Shown: in pieces, positions 25,501 through 38,520 of the stretch
Numbering within the stretch: the stretch's first letter is position 1
How the letters are laid out: every line of letters begins with the position of its first letter
DNA from: Apricaphanius iberus
Taxonomy: Eukaryota; Chordata; Actinopteri; Cyprinodontiformes; Aphaniidae
Assembly (NCBI GenBank): GCA_028564705.1
Contig: JAPXFQ010002919.1
Location: 744,001-808,000, forward strand
Direction of reading: 5' to 3'
DNA length: 64,000 nt
Made by a program: the position numbers and the translations under genes
The notes under the pieces: generated by a model
What the model saw: the letters and a program-made list of their open reading frames with translations, nothing else
Databases searched by the model: none
What the model was told of the DNA's origin: nothing

Positions 25501-28500
25501 CCACATGAAACACGTCAGGCTGTGGCTTTACAGTGTCCTACCCACACCCTTTTAAAGAGGAAACTGAATCAGAACGAAAATGCACACGCTAGGAGAGAAG
25601 CCTCTAACATGTTAGAAAAACAACTGAATCTACCTCTACATTAAAGTGGTTTTCCTCAAAATACTTAAACCGAAGGCACCCACTGCTGAATTGTCTCAGG
25701 CTTGCAGAATTACTGACTAAAGCTGTAGTTGCTGTTTGTTTTGTAGGTAGTCCTTATCCTCAGGGTCCTGAGTGTTTTGGTGTGTTTTTTTCTCTCTCAC
25801 ATAGGGATAGCATTGGGAAAACCTCACCAGAATTCTCCTCCCCCTGGATCAATTCAGTGAAATGTCTCAGCATGTTCGCCGCCCTGGAATGCACTGTGTT
25901 CATGTGTGTGAGGGTGGCTGACTGGGGGAGTGCAGACAGTCTCATTTTGACTCGTCTGCAGGCGGACCAAACACACGCTAAAATCATCTCCATCAGTTAT
26001 TGCTGTTACTACGGCAATTCTGACATGCTTGCTTTAAATGTAGATCATCACTTTTGTAGCACCAAATCAATGAACAGAAATATAATAAATCAGACATGTT
26101 TTTTTTTCATTATAGACTGAATCTCATACCATGGTGCAGGGAAAATGACTTCTCAATATTGTGTGGAAAATTAATTAATAAAATAAAACTGGGTTAAAGA
26201 GAACCCATCACATGTAATCTCAACTCAAAACAGGGTCATCGCTGATACACTGTAGAACTCTGGCAGTGACTAAAGAAAAATAGCTAGTGCTTAATCTTTA
26301 TAAAGTTACGACAGCACCCTCTAGTGTTGGATTTAATCTCCAACAAGCTCCTTCCACGATAGGCCATTGCAGGGTAATTTCAATTCATCACAACTTTAAC
26401 CGATTCGAGTAATTACTATAATAAAATTGAACTCTTTGATTACAAATAAAGGTGGATCGCTTCCAACATAGGTGGCAAAGAGTACGTAGCAATGTCATAT
26501 AATGGAAGGTTATAATAAGGATAACGCTTCTGTTTGTTTTGTTTTTTTTGCTACAGATGTTATGTTATGGTATATGTACGACATGCGCCATTGTATATTA
26601 TTTACTTTTTTGTGCGTTGTAAAATGTCAGGGATGTTATGTATGAAGTACAATGCTATACTCTGTGCCAAATTTCAACTGCCTATTTCTGGTAATCTTGA
26701 TGGCTATGCCTTTCAGGCAATATTAAAATTTTCTGACAAACTTATTTTTTCTGACAAAAACAAGTTTATCAGAATATGACATGACACCAATAAATTAAGC
26801 TTTTTAACCAAGAGATGCTACCCTACGACAAAAGCTTGTGTTGTACAGTGTATGCACCCAGCCATATTGTTGGGGCTTCTTTTAATCAATCATGATGTGG
26901 ACATAACATTTTTATGATAATTTTTTTTTTTGTGTGTCCAGAAATATTCTAATTTTATTTTAAGTTGTAAACCATATTGATCATATTCTCCACAAATAAC
27001 CTCTTGAGATGTGTGTCACTGTGTGTTTAAGGCAGCTATTGTATGCAGGAGCTTGACTAGTTGTCTTAAAATCATTGAAATAAATCATATTTTTATTTAG
27101 ATTTAATTTATTAAGATGCACCTGCATATCACAGGTAAGTTTCAATATTCATGCTGGTGACGTTTTCATCTATGTATTTAAAACACTAAATTGCACAATT
27201 AATAATTTATGAAATAGCAATTTCTTCCTATTTACAGAAATGTTACATTTAATAAAGTTTTCCATATAAATATAGCCACATATTAGAGTGTTCCTCATAT
27301 TGCCTTGCTTGGTAAAAAAAAACAAAATAGTCATAAAGAAGTAACATTGCTGAGCTGCATCTAAAATTTTATTTTCTTCAATATTTAACTCCTGAAAACA
27401 TATTCATTACCAAAATTAATATCTGAGGGAGCTCAAAATAGGAAAGAGCACTATGTATTCCTCGGATACTTGCAACCTGTCATTACTGACTTGAAGAATA
27501 CAGAAGCAATACAGTACATCTTAACAACTATTACAACTATTCCTTTTTCAGGGTGGAGGGATTACACGACAAACACATTGACTGATTTTTCAAACAACGA
27601 ACTTAATTGAGGATTTTCTCTAATCCAAACAAGGTCTAATTTAAACATATAGGCAAAAATACATACCAAAAGCTCCCATGCTAAAATTGGGATCAATGTT
27701 AGTAGAGAGACACCATATTCTTTTTGTTGCTGTTAAAATATTTGACCATTCATCTCACAAAAAACAAAAAACAATAGAAACATTTAAATGTGTTCACTTT
27801 CATAGGACAAAGGGACAATAAAGTTGATGTTGGAACCATTCCAGTACCTCACTGTAGCCTACGTTGTTCATTGTGAAACCAGTTCTTAGTTATGTTTGAG
27901 TGTAAACCATCTGACCCAAACGATCACCTCAAATGAAAGGCTGCTGGTCAGGCTGTTTTAACCAACACTCAAACCACCAAATCTGAAGCTCATCGTAAAC
28001 TCTATGTAGGACTTGGCAATATATTGATTATATGGATTTACAGCTTGCATTTATTTGGATTCTGAATTCAAGTCAACTTTAAGAAGGGATGATTAAAACA
28101 AAATCAAGTTAAATATTTTCTGTCATTTCTTTTTAAGAAAATAATAGGGGGAAAAAGAGAATACCAGAAAAAGGGACACAGCAGACGGCACTTTTTGAGG
28201 AACCTTGAGGAAACATGAGTTACAAGAATACCTAATTTCCATCTAGGATCAATAAGGTATTTCTGAATTGAATTCATCCATGTGTTAGTGTGGCTGATTG
28301 TATAAAGAAAACTCCATGAGAAAAGCATGCTAGTCAGTGGTACTCTCAGTAAACTATGGAAAAAAAGAACAGTTCATATCATCATGAAAGGAGTAAAATT
28401 ATGAGATTTATACCCAGCATGAGTGTATGTAAACTTCTGACCAGCACTTTCAAGTAATTTTGAGATATAAGCCTCCAAATCAGCAGTAACTTGATGTACT

Positions 28501-28612
28501 TATTTTTGTTGCTGACCTTTACAATTAAACAAAATTGTGTGGAATCAATGGAATGTGTCCTTTACATAGAACCAATACAAAACAAATTTGTACCACATGT
28601 ACATTCAATATA
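22521..28612. other. Gene-poor spacer between oscp1 and stk40
   Basis: I find no exon or RNA gene on either strand. Visible content is limited to LINE-tail-like words (TTTAATAATCCCAAAGGGAAAT near 23060; TAATTTCCATCTAGGATCAATAAGG near 28231) and a short piece with GAGTGTATGTAAACTTCTGACC (28421-28442), which matches the inner end of Sleeping-Beauty-type Tc1 elements. In human the gene lsm10 lies in the corresponding interval; nothing like an Sm-fold protein is seen here. Confidence 0.5.
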
Positions 28613-29087
28613 CACCAAACAAAATATAAATGCAACACTTTTCTTTTTTTTATTCTTTTTTTTAATGAGCTGAACTGACAGATCAGAATTTTTTTATTAC
28701 AAACTACAGACTCTTTACTCTCAAATATCGCTTACAAATCTGTCTAAATCTGTGTCAGTGCACACTTTCCTTTGCCGAGATAATCCCTCAAAATTCACAA
28801 CACCTGTGGCATTGTGCTGTGTGATCACATTTCGGTGTCCTTTTATTGTGCCCAGTCTAAATGTGCAACATTCAAGCTGTTTAATCAGCACCTTGTTATG
28901 CCTCACCTTTGAGATTGGATGGATTATCTCAGCAAAGGAAAGGTGCTCACTAACTGATTTTGACAGATTTGTGAAAAATGTTTGAGAGTAATGATTCTTT
29001 TTTTGTGTATATAGAAAATGCTTCAGATCTTTGAGTTTAGCTCATGAAAAATGGGAGCAAAAGCAAGTGTTGCATTTATATTCAGTG
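28613..29087. mobile_element. Tc1/mariner MITE, near-palindromic
   Basis: A TA (28611-28612) precedes the left end. The left arm (ATATAAATGCAACACTT, then GAGATAATCC and CACCTGTGGC) is mirrored by the right arm (GGATTATCTC, then AAGTGTTGCATTTATAT), so nearly the whole element can fold back on itself. It is a diverged relative of the element at 45121-45920. It contains no transposase frame. Confidence 0.65.
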
Positions 29088-29177
29088 TTTTTACACACTT
29101 CTACTGTACTTTCAGTTAAAAATTGCAATTCTCCTACTACACTTTGGTGCAGCTTTACTCACAGCACATTCTTGGTC

Positions 29178-29183
29178 TTTAAT
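29178..29183 (-). terminator. oscp1: Candidate oscp1 poly(A) signal (ATTAAA)
   Basis: On the minus strand ATTAAA occurs about 190 bases after the oscp1 stop codon and before the MITE at 28613-29087. It is the nearest variant signal. The 3' UTR would run from about 29160 to 29373. Confidence 0.4.
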
Positions 29184-29373
29184 TGCAAAAACATATCCAC
29201 TTCTGACCAGTAGCAGTCCTTGCTCACATACACATCTTGACACCAGAATTAAGCCGTGTGACAGGCTGTGAGCTTGCGGCTGGATATTTGCAGGTTATAA
29301 CCCAAGTGCAGGTTGGTCTTCAGAGGTGTAGACTCTTGTCATTGCTATGGGAATTTTTATCGGGGTGCGAGTA

Positions 29374-32300
29374 TCACAAACCATCCATCATGGCCAAAAG
29401 ATCGTCTCCTTTGCTGCTGGCACTTGAACACGGATCTCCAGACTCTGTGAACTCTCCCATGATCTTGGCGAGCTCCGCATTGGCCTGCTCATCCTGAAAG
29501 ACAGTAATCTGCTGGTTATTATGTTGGCGAGCTAATCACAGGGAATCCTAATATAAGTAAATCCTGTTAAACCTTGTAGAACCCTAGGGCGATTGTGGCT
29601 CAGTGGTTAGGAGTTCGTCTTGTAATTGGAGGGTTGCCGGTTCATTTTCGGTTGTTGTCTCCCTGGGCAAGACACTTCACCAACCTTGGCTACTGGTGGT
29701 GGGCAGAGGGTCTTGTGTCCGGCGACCTCGCTTCGGTCAGTGTTCCCCATTGCTGATTCAGTACTGATTCCCCTCCTGCCCATAATTCGTCTTTGCAGTA
29801 TTGCTTAATATCAGCAAGATTGCACTGAAAAGTGCCTTGACACAGACTCTTAAATGGATTTAGATCTGGCTGGTCCACTCTTAACCCAGAGCTAAAGTAG
29901 AAAGTTTTAGATCAAAGCTCATTTATTTAATTTTAGGCTCACTTTACGGAGGGCTGAAAAGTTAACTTTCTTCCCATTCCCAGTTCTTTTGTAGCTTTCA
30001 ACTTCAGCACTACCTGTGTCCTTGCTGAATAAAACCTCCCAAAACATCCTGACCGAATGAAGCTGCCAACATCGTGTTCATATTTTTCCATCACGGTTTA
30101 AAACAATACTGAACATATTCGTTAACACGACCCCTGTGTATTAAAATAACCCGAGAAAGAGGATAAAGACAGCCCTTTACATTTTTTAGGTTGATCTGTT
30201 TAGCTGCTGTTTACTATCTGTGTGCTGCTCGAGGCTAAGCTATATAAGGCTAACACATAGGGGCACATGTTGCCATCTATTGTCGCAGACTCAGCGATTA
30301 AAAGGGGGCAAGCCCTTAGTCCGATTGGTCCAAAAAGCTCGATTTAGATGTGCATGTAAACGTATTTTTTCCACTAAGTCCAGAATTACGGAGTGCATTG
30401 CTAATCGTTGTCTTGTCAGCAGATCCTTCCTGACTTTGAGTTTCCCTGATTAATGCCCTCCTTTCTTGGTATGTCAGTATAAGTTGATGGACATTTTGTA
30501 TATGAAATGCACTAAAGTTTTGAGTTGTAAACAAAATGTGAAAAAGGCACTATATGAGGCTACTCCGTTAGCTTTGAGCAATCTATGAGGTTTTTGCTAA
30601 ATTTGGCTTCTTATATTCTGCTCATGTTGGTAATTATGAACTCAACAGCTGGAGCTGGTCCAAGGTAAGTTCTTTCTATGTCGAGTTCATTTAGTGATTA
30701 CTAGTATCAACTGCCCCCTGTTTATCGAGTCTATAGTTCTGGCAGTGCTTCAGAATATACTGTAGACCATTGTTAAAACCACTGGGAAGATTGTTTTCTA
30801 TAGAAATACCAGTAATCTGAATGGACAGATGACATACTTACCTTTGTTGCTTGGATGTTTATGACTTCATATGAAATTTCATCGGGTCTTGATGTTAACG
30901 CTTCTCTGTCAGAAGAATAATTTACAGAGTTAAATATTTATTTTCCAGACAGAAAAAATAAACTGTAAAACCTAATTCTGTGAAACACATAACGGGACAC
31001 TCACTCTTCTTCTTCATCCGTGGCAAAGAGATTTACCCGGAAACCATAATCTGTGCTTCCTGGTTTCTGAACTTCTAGACCTCCCATTAATCTGGCCAAC
31101 AGATTCAGTTCTTCTTTGGCCAGAGGGTTTGGAGCAGCATTAACCTGTTGACATGCAACAGTTTTCTCACTTCAGTAGCTTTCTATTTCTAGGCTCCTGC
31201 TTTAGATGCCGATAAAGTAAATATAGAGCATGAAAACTTTCAACCACATATACCAGAATCTGTTCGAGCATTGTTTTAATGTTTGTTCAGAAGAAAGCAA
31301 CAATGTTTCACCTTTGTGTGCTGAGCAGAACTTTTAGATGTGCCAGACATGTGTGTTTCAACAGGGCGACTTATACTGTACCTGGACATAAACAAAACAA
31401 AAATGAACGGTATGAACAGAAAAGTCCATGTAAGCGTTTAACAGCGCATGCAAGTATGTAAAACTGTCGAATCGTTGATTTACAATAGATACTACCACTA
31501 AATCATACAGTAAAAGGATATGTAATATTGTCTGTTATAAAGCTGGGATTAGACTGCATTCTTAGCATTATTCCCTCTGTCATGGTAAACTATGTATAAA
31601 AAAAACTAGATCAGTTGATATAACACATTTTCCTTGATTGGCTCTGGTCTGTTATTTGTGATTTTGAAATATGTAGAAAGATTTTTTTCCAGATTAATTT
31701 ATTATTTCAAACTAAGATTTCCAAATATTTTCCGCTTAGAAACGCATCAAAGTAGAATGTTGCATTCATCGGAATAATGTTATAATTTCTTCAATTTCTG
31801 TTGAATGTAAAAAAATACCTCTACCACAAAACCAAGAGCATATTTTGTTCCTCTTTTTTGCGCTAAATAGCACGACCAAATTTTAAGATTTATCCTTGCC
31901 TACAAGAAAACCCAATTTTCTCTTGACTTGCTGCTAGAAAATAAACCATCTTACATGTTTGTGCCAAGCTTTGTGACTCTATCTCCAAAAATCTCAAAAG
32001 ACCCTTCCCGTAGTGCAGAACTATAGTTTCCTCCATTATTAAACTGTAGCCTGGTCAATTCTTCACCAGAACAGCTAAAAATCCTGAAAAAGAAGAGACA
32101 AAGAATATGCTTTTTTTTTTCGTTTGACAAAATCAAAAGGGCCTTTGCTAAAGAGCATACATTTCAAGCATTAGAAAACCTAAAAATTGTGAAAGTATTA
32201 GACATTAATGGATCAAACAAGCCTTCAGAAAGTAGAGTCAGAGAAATAATTTAATGTATGCAGATATGGGGACTTACCATCAAAATAGAGATTTTGGTAA

Positions 32301-35300
32301 TAAAGCTAACAGATTAAAATAAAACCAAATGGTAAATGGTAAAATAAAACCAAAGGAACTGAGGGATAAGCTAGATGTATTTAGTACCTTATTAAACCCG
32401 GGATCTGGGTCCCTCGTGGCACAGGACCACTAGTGGGAAGCACAAAGCGGCCATTTGAGTTCTGCACTTTGTCCTTTAGGAAAATAGACACCTGGCAAAA
32501 AATAAATAAATAAATAAATAAAAATGAGGGTGCCTCAAAAATTAGGGTGATATTTAGGAAATATAAAATAAAACTATTACCCTTATATGCATGTCTTGGA
32601 AGAAAATAAGAAGAGTTTGTCTGATCAGTTGGAATTCCCCATTAGACAAGGGTGTGTACATCTGAAAAGAAAAAAAAAAATGCAATAATCTCTGAAGAAT
32701 AATCAAAGTCATTTAAAAGATACTAATATTTCAATGCAGTAAAACCAGGTAAATAAACATTATACTGTTTTAGGTCCATTAGGATGACTAATAGTATTAT
32801 TTATTTTACAAACGATGAGAATGAGAGTTTTTGTTCTAATTTTATTTTATAAGTTTATACAAATTTCCTTAAGACTAGACAGATTTGTTTTTTAACTGTA
32901 TGATTTGAGTCAAATGTGTTGAATAGCTCTCCAGAAGCTCCTCACAAAGGTTTGCTAGAATTTTGGTCAAATCCCTCAAACAGAACTGGTGTAAGGGAGC
33001 CAGGTTTGCAGGCTACCTTGCTCACACACACACTTTTTCAGCTCTGCACACACATTTTAAATGATACAGAGATCAGGGTCTTGTGATGGTCAATCCAAAA
33101 TACTGATTTTATCGATCTAAAACCATTTTTCACCTAATCTGGAAAAAATCTTGTTAACATCAGGCCAACTAATCTTAATGTGTTGATTCAATGTTTTTAC
33201 ATAATTTATTTCCCACATGATTCCATCTGTTTTGTGAACTGCACCAGTCCATTCCAGAGCAAAACAATCAAACTTAATGAATCACCAGATCTGTGACATT
33301 AACTTCAGTTCACTCTAAAGAGCTAAATCTGTTGGCATGGATTTTTTAAAGTATCATATCAAATACTTTATCCTTTCCCATACGTTTTAATAATAAATAG
33401 TTCAACATCCCATGGTACACTCATCTTCTGTACCTCTATGAGCTGCTGGTAAGTTTCATCGACCTGGCTCAGAATGCTGGCAGTATCTTTTACAAAGTCT
33501 TTGATAGCATCCATGTGGTTGAAGGAGACAAGGAGGATGTCCTTGGGTCGGGGACAGAGAAGCACCTGGTACTTGAAAGCCATTGTCATAAGGTCATAGA
33601 GCTGTGAAGCAGGACACAAAGGACAACGTCAATGTCTCCTCAAAGAGTAAATGCTAATCTGTTATAAACAGCAGGGGGAGCCATATATTACCAGTGCAAT
33701 GCAGTCTAGTGGCAAAAAACAAAACAAAAACATGAACACCTCACAGTAGTACTCCGGCCTAAATGTCTAAAAGGAGTGTAGATTTATATGATGCATATAC
33801 TGTACCTTGCTAAAGTATTCACACTCCTTGATCTTTCCCATATTACAACCACAAAGTTCAATGGGAATTATTGGATTTTACATGAAGTGGAAGGAAAAAG
33901 TTAAACTTTAGAAAGGTTTAATAACAAATATATGAGACAAGCCCATCCCTCTGCAGAGGGATGGGCTTGTCTCCCCTGCTGAGGAAAAAACATCCCCACA
34001 GAATCATGCTGGCACTGCCATGTTTTAGAGTGAGGATGCTGTATTCAGCACAATTTGCAGTTTTAGGGTTCCAAAACCCAAAGCATTTTAAAAAACATTT
34101 AACTTTGGTCTCAGTGCATTCAACATGTTTGATGCATCTCCAAAAAAAACTTCTTATTGCCTTTTTCCTTCCACTCTTTCATCAAGTTATAGTATATAAA
34201 CTATTAGACTATGGAATGTCAAAGTGCTCAAAAATAAATAAATAAATAAAACCTTATGATATAAATGTCAACATGAATAAATAATTTAATAATAATGTAA
34301 GTTTAACATAATTTTTATGAAATATGTTTAATTTTTCTTTTAAAATACATTTATTAATGTAAAGAATTATTAAAATGTAGAAATAAGAATATATAAAGGA
34401 TTTTATTTTTTAGTCATTTTTATCTCAATTTCATAGCTTTCTTTCACAAAATGAGCTTTTATTTCATAATGGTGTTTTCCCCAATGGGGCATTTATCCAC
34501 TGAACGCGATCAACACCCAATCAGAGTCAGTGTGTGGGACCTGCGTGCTCATTGGCTGGTGCTTCAACATTGAACTTCCTGGCAGAGTAGAATGGCAAAG
34601 ACAGAAGTCATTTAGTACTTTTATTGAATGTAATATATTTTGGATCTCGTGTATTACTTTACCTAGATGCTCATTAAGTTGGCAGAATATTTACCAACTT
34701 TTTAATGTGACTGTCTAAATCAAATTGGCTGGTGATACATCAGTGTTCAGAGAGTAAAGCTACCTGGGACGCCATGCCGATGATAAGACTGACAAAAGAA
34801 GCCCCAGTCGGAGTTTAGATACAATCAATAAAAGGATTCATAAATAAATAACACAGACTATAAAAAAACACTGACGTTTGTAGTTGTAATGTAAGAAAAT
34901 GTAAAAAAACTTCAAGGTGGGAGAGTATTAGGCACTGTATGTTACCTTTATTCTAAGTTAAATTATCATGATTCAGTTCAAAGTTTGATTCATTTCAAGG
35001 TTGTATGTGTATGAATAGGCAAGTATTACCTTGTCCATACTAGCTTGATTGAGTCTCATTATCGATGCATGGGCCAGCCTGTCAAACACAGTCCGCAGGG
35101 CCTTCTTGGAATAAAGCTCCTGTGGCTTAAAAAGCTCCTCCAGGAACTTTTTGTTGAACATGGTGGTGATGATATCATTCATAACTGATTGTGCAAAGAA
35201 ATATGACAGAAAGTTTATATAGTATGAACAAAAACTGGAGAGAACTTTCAACAGTGGAAGCAGAGAAGCAGGCAGATTTGCATGATACGCTAAAGGTTTG

Positions 35301-38300
35301 CCAATTTTCTTCCGAAAGGACCTAAGAAAGCAGCAGCATAAGGAGACGTTAGCAGTTGCCTACTTGGCAGCAGCCCTTAAGACAGCAAACCTGAGGTTCC
35401 TGGGCACTTGTTTTTGCACTGCTTTAGAAAAAGGTTCTCAACTGGGTCAAGGTTTAGACCTCTGCAACAGATTTTCATTCTCAAACACTTTCAAACTTGT
35501 CAGGTTCAGCAGAGTTAAAGACAACAAGGGACTGAGATTTAGTGGCGGCGAAACAGGCTAACTCATCAGCCCTCCGCCTGTATATCTAACAACTGGTATC
35601 AGGTCTTTGTGGGGGTATGTTGTGCTTGGTTTTAGCTCGTTTTCGTTCCTCAGAGCACTTCAAGGCCTGATGTTGAGGTTAGTTAGCTGGATCATCCACT
35701 GCTAAAACATACGATCAAAACTCACAATTTTTTTTATTTTATTTTTTATTTGCTCATGATGATACATTTAAAAAGGAGCACTTGGGTGTTCCTTTTCCTC
35801 CTAGATCACATGAAAGAACTATGATGTAGCTACTTTTTGCAATGTCTGCATCTTATTATTATTATCACTGAATGAAGAACTGCACTCTGCACTGTGGAGT
35901 TAACAATTTAATCACACATATTTGTATTTATCAACTATACAGCAGCAAAACTGACTTAGGAAAATAATGCAAATCTCACTGGAAGGTTTGAAAATGCACA
36001 CAAATACATTTAAACATTAGTCCAGCCTAGGCTCTTAATTGGTATCAAGGTATACATTTGTTTAAAAAAGTTAGTTTCAAAACAGGTTAATCGTTTCATC
36101 ACATTGTTGCAGTGGTTTGAAGTGCTTCTAACGTCATATTACAAAAGCTGCAGGAACAACCAATGTTGACTGCATGGACAATTGGGTAATGCAGCGATAA
36201 ACCTCCCCGCTGACTGGTGAAGCTGAAAACAAAAAAGGATCCTACACTCTTCCCTCGCTTACAAGACAGACAGATTCGGCTGCTTGGAAATGTGTTTGAT
36301 CACGAGAAGCACAGACAGTTATGGGGTGAAAACTAAAGGAGCACCATCAATCACTCTCATTGCAGCAACGCTGTTTTGAAACATTTGGAAACCCACAAGC
36401 GATATGTGTGTAAAGCAGACAACTGGCTGTCAGAGCAGATGACACTGGCTTGTTAAACCTCTGCTGCTCCATTAAGAGATGAAAATAAAGGTATAATATT
36501 CTGCACAATAAAAACTTAAAATAACTAAATTTAGGTGACTTAAATTTATGCACAAGAAAAAAAAAATCAAAATGTATGTTGTTACATTGTTATGAGAGTA
36601 AGAGGAATGTTGCTTTTGTTACATTATTTAAACTGTGTGTTTAAATTCTTATATGTGTACATATTACTAGTGTACGATAAAAAAAGGTATTAGGAAGAAA
36701 TTAGATACATTTAGCCAAATGTACACCTTTTTGATGATGTCATCAATAGTGATGTTCAAAGTTCATTTTTAAACTAGATACTGCAAGTTTAGAATTGTGG
36801 TTTTCAATTTAATGGAAAAAAAACTGTTGAACTTGCAGCATTTTTTATATAAATATGTGTAGGATTATTTCTATGTAATATTACATGTATAAATAAGGAA
36901 AGCATTACATTTAGTTTTTTAAAATATCTTCATCCATATATTGTGATAATTTTTGTGTTGCATTTTCTGGAAAATACTTAAATATTTTTAAATGCTTTTT
37001 GGACAAAATATGTTCTCTAAATGGCATTCTAAACTTTCTTGTAGTTGCATTTCTGCTGCAATGTTTGTTTTATGTCATTTTGACATGTATAAAGAAACTA
37101 ACATATCAAAACAGATATTGATAGAATACTGTGGTATTTTTAATCAGGATTTCCTTGAGACTCTGGTATGAGCCCATGACTTGTCCTGTTGATTACAAAG
37201 AAAGACATGATGACCTGAGGACCTCAAAACATGCAAAAAGCCAAAGGAAATATTTTTGGTTTGAATAAAGACATAGTTATATTTAATAAATCACATAATA
37301 TATAAAGCAAATAAAAGCCCATGAGCCTTTGAATTTATAAACCCCAGTAACAGGATAAACCACACATTGTACAGTAGCTACGCACAATTTGTGTAAGATT
37401 AGATACATAACAAGCATGGAAGCTTTTAGTTACTCAGCCACTTATGTGACTAATACAGAACCATACAGAATTTCTGAAGTAATTTATCCCATAATCTGTC
37501 TCATCTACAGCAGGTGGATTTAAATAAATTATAATACATTTGATTCATTTCAATAACTTAATTCAAAAATCAAAGCTCTTGTGGTCTCATTAGCCGGAAT
37601 AAAATCATCAAAAAGAAAAGTAGTACCTTTTTTCAGTTATTTTTGATTAGTTTATTCCACATGAACCCATGGAATACATCACTCTGTGTTACGAATATGA
37701 GCTCCAATTTATTAACCAAAGAACTGAAATAAATGAATTCTTTGGCGATATTCTGATTTAACATGAAGCAGCTTTTTTTTTTGTAATCAAATCCTGCTGT
37801 TTAAATAGCGCATATAAACCAACTAGGCCAAAGCAGAGCAGAGCAGAGCGTCTAATGCATGGTTACACTGAATACCTCTCTTTCGGTCCTCCTCTATCCA
37901 GGCAGCTATAGTGGTAACTTTACGAATCGACAGAAAATGCATAAATAACCTTATGATATTAAAATTAGAATTGTATCAACTTTAATGAAGTAACAATTAG
38001 CTGAAGTTAATAATTATTTACAGCCAACAGCAGACAGTAAAAGTAACCTAATACAACTAAATTATCATTTTACGTTTACTCTTCAGTGTCTGATAATCAA
38101 TAGTTTCTGTATCATTTCAACTTAAGACAACGCTGACCATTCAATGAACAGACAAACGACCTTACTTCGGCAATTTGCTGCAGTACAGTGACGTTTGTGT
38201 TGTTAGCTAAATTGTTGCTAAGCTCGCTACCTTTCTTAGCTTTGTCAGCGGGTATATTCTGGGCTCGCAGCCGCTGATCCAGGATGTACAGCATTTCTCC

Positions 38301-38342
38301 GCCGAGATTGATAAAGAGCAGCGGGAGAGTCCTCGTTGACAT
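29374..38342 (-). CDS. oscp1: OSCP1 (organic solute carrier partner 1 / NOR1), complete coding region in 11 exons
   Basis: Minus-strand coding exons: 38231-38342, 37876-37905, 35030-35184, 33434-33601, 32581-32661, 32388-32491, 31955-32083, 31312-31381, 31005-31144, 30842-30905, 29374-29493. All use GT-AG and are in phase, giving 390 residues, close to the human isoforms of 379-389. The N-terminus has the family hallmark LPLLFINLGGEMLYILDQRL; further matches are MAFKYQVLLCPRPKD, GEFQLIRQTLLIFFQD, FVLP.SGPVPRG and the acidic C-terminus GDDLLAMMDGL. The second exon is only 30 nt (AWIEEDRKR) and is easily missed by gene finders. OSCP1 is a conserved protein named for raising organic solute uptake in frog oocytes; its molecular role is unsettled. 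No membrane span or signal peptide is evident, so a membrane transporter role by itself is unlikely. Intron 3 carries a Tc1-like remnant. Confidence 0.96.
29588..29850 (+). repeat. tRNA-derived SINE
   Basis: The head contains an A-box-like TGGCTCAGTGG (29596-29606) and a degenerate B-box near 29638-29651, followed by CTGGGCAAGACACTTCACC, a body phrase shared by several teleost tRNA-SINE families. It lies in the last intron of oscp1. The B-box is mutated and the internal promoter is probably inactive. Confidence 0.65.
32507..32523 (+). repeat. (AAAT)n microsatellite
   Basis: Four to five AAAT units follow the acceptor-side intron of oscp1 exon 6. Confidence 0.8.
33800..34937 (-). mobile_element. 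Tc1-like transposon remnant in oscp1 intron 3
   Basis: The ends are inverted: CTGTACCTTGCTAAAGTATTC at the left and, read from the right, CAGTGCCTAATACTCTCCC. A TA flanks each side (33798-33799, 34938-34939). Antisense transposase words run from about 33985 to 34150 (for example the minus-strand equivalent of ...HGGGSIMLWG), so the transposase was on the minus strand; it is riddled with stops. It belongs to the same family as the copy at 49711-52429. Confidence 0.6.
33934..33973. repeat. Perfect 40-bp palindrome
   Basis: The 20 bases GAGACAAGCCCATCCCTCTG are followed at once by their exact reverse complement, with no spacer and no mismatch. The flanking bases do not pair. It lies inside the Tc1-like remnant at 33800-34937. 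Confidence 0.95.
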
Positions 38343-38520
38343 GTTTTAATTTGACGGGTTGAATCCTCTCAGCAGGCTAATTTCAGGAGAGCCACACTAA
38401 CTGATTGCTGTGAAGGGGTCTGTGTTTGGTAACGCCGTTTCTGGTTGCCAGGCCACGAACGAACTAGCCAATCAGGGGGCAGTGACGTTAGCGCGTATGC
38501 GCAAGAAGCCGATTGAACAA
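38343..38520 (-). promoter_or_regulatory. oscp1: oscp1 promoter region
   Basis: Immediately upstream of the oscp1 start, the sequence becomes CpG-containing and carries a CCAAT box (AGCCAATCAG, near 38467) and a GTTGCCAGGCCAC word near 38443, which partly resembles an RFX X-box. The start of transcription is probably between 38350 and 38420 (inference). Confidence 0.45.
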
